From: Kitasatospora kifunensis
Lineage (GTDB): Bacteria; Actinomycetota; Actinomycetes; Streptomycetales; Streptomycetaceae
Direction of reading: 5' to 3'
Length of the DNA: 64,000 nt
Assembly (NCBI RefSeq): GCF_014203855.1
Contig: NZ_JACHJV010000001.1
Span: 5,456,001-5,520,000 of the forward strand
This document shows, piece after piece, positions 62,801 to 64,000 of the stretch. Under the pieces are notes generated by a model. It made no database searches. It saw nothing but the letters and a program-made list of their open reading frames with translations, and had not been told where the DNA came from. The translations under genes were made by a program, and so were the position numbers. The stretch's first letter is position 1. Every line of letters starts with the position of its first letter.

Positions 62801-64000
62801 CGAGCAGTGCCACTCGTCGTAGCTGACGTCGTCGAACTGCAGCTGGAAGGCGCCGAAGCCCAGGTCGTGCAGCGCGGACAGCTTGTTGATGAGCGCGTCC
62901 AGGTCCTTGCCCGAGCTGTAGCAGAAGTTCTGGCTGGGGGAGATCGCGTACCCGAGCGTCACGTGGTCGGCGTTGGCCCGCTCGGCCAGCGTCCGCAGGT
63001 CGCGCTGCTGTGCCTCGGGGTAGGGCTCGCGCCACAGCTCCTGGCGGTACGGGTCGTCACCGGGGGCGTAGAGGTAGAAGTTCTGCTTGGTCCGGCCCAG
63101 GAAGTCGACCAGGTCGAGCCGCTGGGCGGTGGTCCACGGCGTGCCGTAGAAGGTCTCGGCGGTGCCGCGCACGGGAGCGCCGGTGGGCCAGTCGCGCAGT
63201 GTCAGGCCGGGGAAGCCGTAGCCGCCGGGGCCCTGGCCCTGGCCGGCCGGGACGGCGGCGAGCAGTTGGCGCAGGCTCTGCGCGGCGTAGAAGGTGCCGG
63301 TGGGGTCCACGCCGGCGAGCACCACCGCGCCGTAACTGCCGCCGGGGGTGGGCAGTTGACCGGCCGCCAGCGCGTAGCCGCCGTCCGGCAGCCCGTCCGG
63401 GGCGCCGCCGCCGAGCGTCTGCAGGATCTGGGCGGCGGCCGGGTCGGGCTGCTCCTCGGCCCCGCCGACGTAGACCACCAGCGAGCCGGGCGCGGGGGTG
63501 GGAGCGGCGGCCACCGGGGTGACCACGCTGTTGGCACCCGCCTCGACCAGCACCTCGCGCACCGCCGCCAGCGCGCCCGGGTCCACCTGCGCACCCGGCA
63601 CCAGGGTCACCTCGGAGGGCACCGTCACCGGCTTGCCCGAAAGCTGCAACTGCTGTGGGCGCGGGAAGACCTGAGGGTTGGTCAGGCTGCCGAGCGGGGT
63701 GCGGATCGCAGCGCTGTTGACCGTGTAGGACGCGCTCTGGGCGGTGACCGCACCGGCGGGGGCGGCGGTGGCCAGGGCGCCGATCACGGCGGCGGCCGAG
63801 AGGGTGGCGGCGATCCGCAGTGCGGCCCGGCGGTGCGAGAGGGCCTCGGGGTGCGCCGTGCCGGTACCACTGACGGTCCGTCCGACGGGCTGCGCCGCCT
63901 CGCGCTCGGCCCGGATGGCGGCGAGCAGCGGCTCGGTGCCCTTCAGGTCGGCGATCAGCCGGTCGGCCGTGCGCGGCGCGACCAGACGAGCGGTGCGAGC
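59828..64000 (-). CDS. Secreted GH84-type beta-N-acetylglucosaminidase (5' end beyond window)
   Basis: At least 1390 residues. The reading frame stays open to the window edge at 64000 and has no ATG/GTG before the GTG at 63787, which lies inside the signal helix (RAALRIAATLSAAAVIGALATAAPAGA), so the true start is upstream of the window. A GH84 N-terminal domain and catalytic barrel follow, with FYGTPWTTAQRLDLVDFLGRTKQNFYLYAPGDDPYRQELWREPY and the catalytic Asp pair in QLQFDDVSYDEW. The C-terminal half has a GA/TG-repeat linker, F5/8-type C carbohydrate-binding modules (ASSSGNETPKFPASAVNDGDPTTRWSSP) and a Pro/Ser/Thr tail. It probably releases GlcNAc outside the cell and could supply the csn system nearby. 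No sortase signal is seen. Confidence 0.9.
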   Translation of the reverse strand, partial: ARTARLVAPRTADRLIADLKGTEPLLAAIRAEREAAQPVGRTVSGTGTAHPEALSHRRAALRIAATLSAAAVIGALATAAPAGAVTAQSASYTVNSAAIRTPLGSLTNPQVFPRPQQLQLSGKPVTVPSEVTLVPGAQVDPGALAAVREVLVEAGANSVVTPVAAAPTPAPGSLVVYVGGAEEQPDPAAAQILQTLGGGAPDGLPDGGYALAAGQLPTPGGSYGAVVLAGVDPTGTFYAAQSLRQLLAAVPAGQGQGPGGYGFPGLTLRDWPTGAPVRGTAETFYGTPWTTAQRLDLVDFLGRTKQNFYLYAPGDDPYRQELWREPYPEAQQRDLRTLAERANADHVTLGYAISPSQNFCYSSGKDLDALINKLSALHDLGFGAFQLQFDDVSYDEWHCSADEDAFGTGPAAAAKAQARLAAAVQQRLIDQHQDLAALSVVPTEFHQQGSSPYRKALAAALPKAVQVAWSGVGVIPGKITATQTTDTAALFGHPLVTMDNYPVNDSTPDRLFLGPYTGRDPEVAGRSAMLLTAGMQQAAASQLPLATAADYAWNPTGYQSDASWQYALRALTAETVPGSTGDAGGGQALAALTALAGNSSSSPLSAQESGYLTPLLDAFWAALQPSGGGSTDLTKLQQAADPLRAAFTTMAGAQDALRTGNGQATTGTGAGTGTGTGAGAGAGTGAGAGAGGNTLAQETAPWLARLSTYGQAGQAALDMLLAQHRGDGAAAWQARVKLRALRAQLAQGAVTLGAGVLDPFLDRATQAADTWSGVSAGSLTPTSTMGSANDHPPALMTDSSPDTFYWSAAPPQPGDAIGVDLGDGRPVGTVTVTMGSTDDNAAADSDTAAAMDDYLHDGVLEYTTGDGVWHQLMVVHQQKTVSAQLPDGAVVKAIRLRATKTQQTAVAVRDFSVTAPGTAQVTVVGGPPAAPGSSATAVLDGDPDTAYRAAAAPTAADAPLTVELGTLRPLDRLTVLTDPTVNATATVAVRKPDGSWSDIGTLHPGYNELPAGGQQTDAVRLTWQPGGDAPVINQIVPWYADTPVARLTLADPELDVIAGAPTPAQTQAVVDALRPDGATGDIRAAAPSGVAGITVSPAPAPGQPGAAVSVPRGGRASTAVQVGAAATTPPGTYQVPVDFVAGSVTLQQTLQVHVVPPTGGPDLAPSATASSSGNETPKFPASAVNDGDPTTRWSSPAVDNAWVQLKLPQATHLGEAVLHWQDAYASAYQLQSSVDGVTWTTVATVSNGKGGTETVRFDAPGAVYLRMQGVSRATKYGYSLYGIELYAVTDQPGAGPVAGPTPPVGVPVPSPTPSGVPSAAPTPGGSAPTPPVPVPTPPTASPGATGAATPSTAPSTAPGATPSGPPTPAPSGSPSPSAGASPSPTAPGPH

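Overview
The window is high-GC actinobacterial chromosome, most likely Streptomyces or a close relative (Kitasatospora, Streptacidiphilus). The evidence is the strong G/C third-position bias, frequent GTG starts with GGAGG-type ribosome binding sites, a csnR-EFGHK-type chitosan-oligosaccharide operon, an SsbB-like protein, a thioester-domain surface protein with an LAxTG sorting signal, and a GlnX/GlnH/PknG signalling cluster.

Region 1 (1-16.8 kb) is accessory. A PIG-V-like membrane mannosyltransferase is followed by a giant secreted RHS/YD-repeat protein (minus strand, 2202 aa). Its variable C-terminal tip carries an HExxH motif and a glycine-zipper tail. An 87-aa protein resembling EF-Tu domain II lies just downstream and is a candidate immunity partner. 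Divergent from the RHS gene, across 285 bp, is a 1986-aa secreted protein with DNRLRE and LamG domains and an SGNH hydrolase fold that is split by a LamG insertion and lacks its catalytic residues. The region ends with an IS1182-type transposase remnant and a truncated, frameshifted serine recombinase that reads into tRNA-Arg(UCU), so it looks like a decayed integrative element.

Region 2 (16.8-23.9 kb) is mostly housekeeping: an SSB paralogue with two DnaA-box sequences upstream, a sortase-anchored thioester adhesin, EttA, a hot-dog thioesterase and a conserved hypothetical protein.

Region 3 (23.9-32 kb) has a translationally coupled three-gene ABC exporter operon (two large FtsX-like permeases and an ATPase with an AbrB-like tail), then truncated haemoglobin GlbO.

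Region 4 (32-42.2 kb) is one minus-strand operon encoding GlnX, GlnH, a coiled-coil protein, PknG, a PP2C phosphatase, a VWA protein and an FHA protein. It reads as an amino-acid-sensing phosphorylation pathway that includes the sensor, kinase, phosphatase and a phospho-reader.

Region 5 (42.5-49.4 kb) has a CtaG-type oxidase assembly factor, a nucleosidase, a DUF4291 protein, a DedA protein, a TetR/SnoaL divergent pair, a second TetR regulator, and an ArsR/MFS pair.

Region 6 (49.4-56.7 kb) is the csnR-csnE-csnF-csnG-csnH-csnK operon on the minus strand. A small inverted-repeat (MITE-like) element sits between csnH and csnK.

Region 7 (56.7-64 kb) has an MscS channel, an HNH endonuclease, a small membrane protein and a large secreted GH84-type beta-N-acetylglucosaminidase whose 5' end lies beyond the window.
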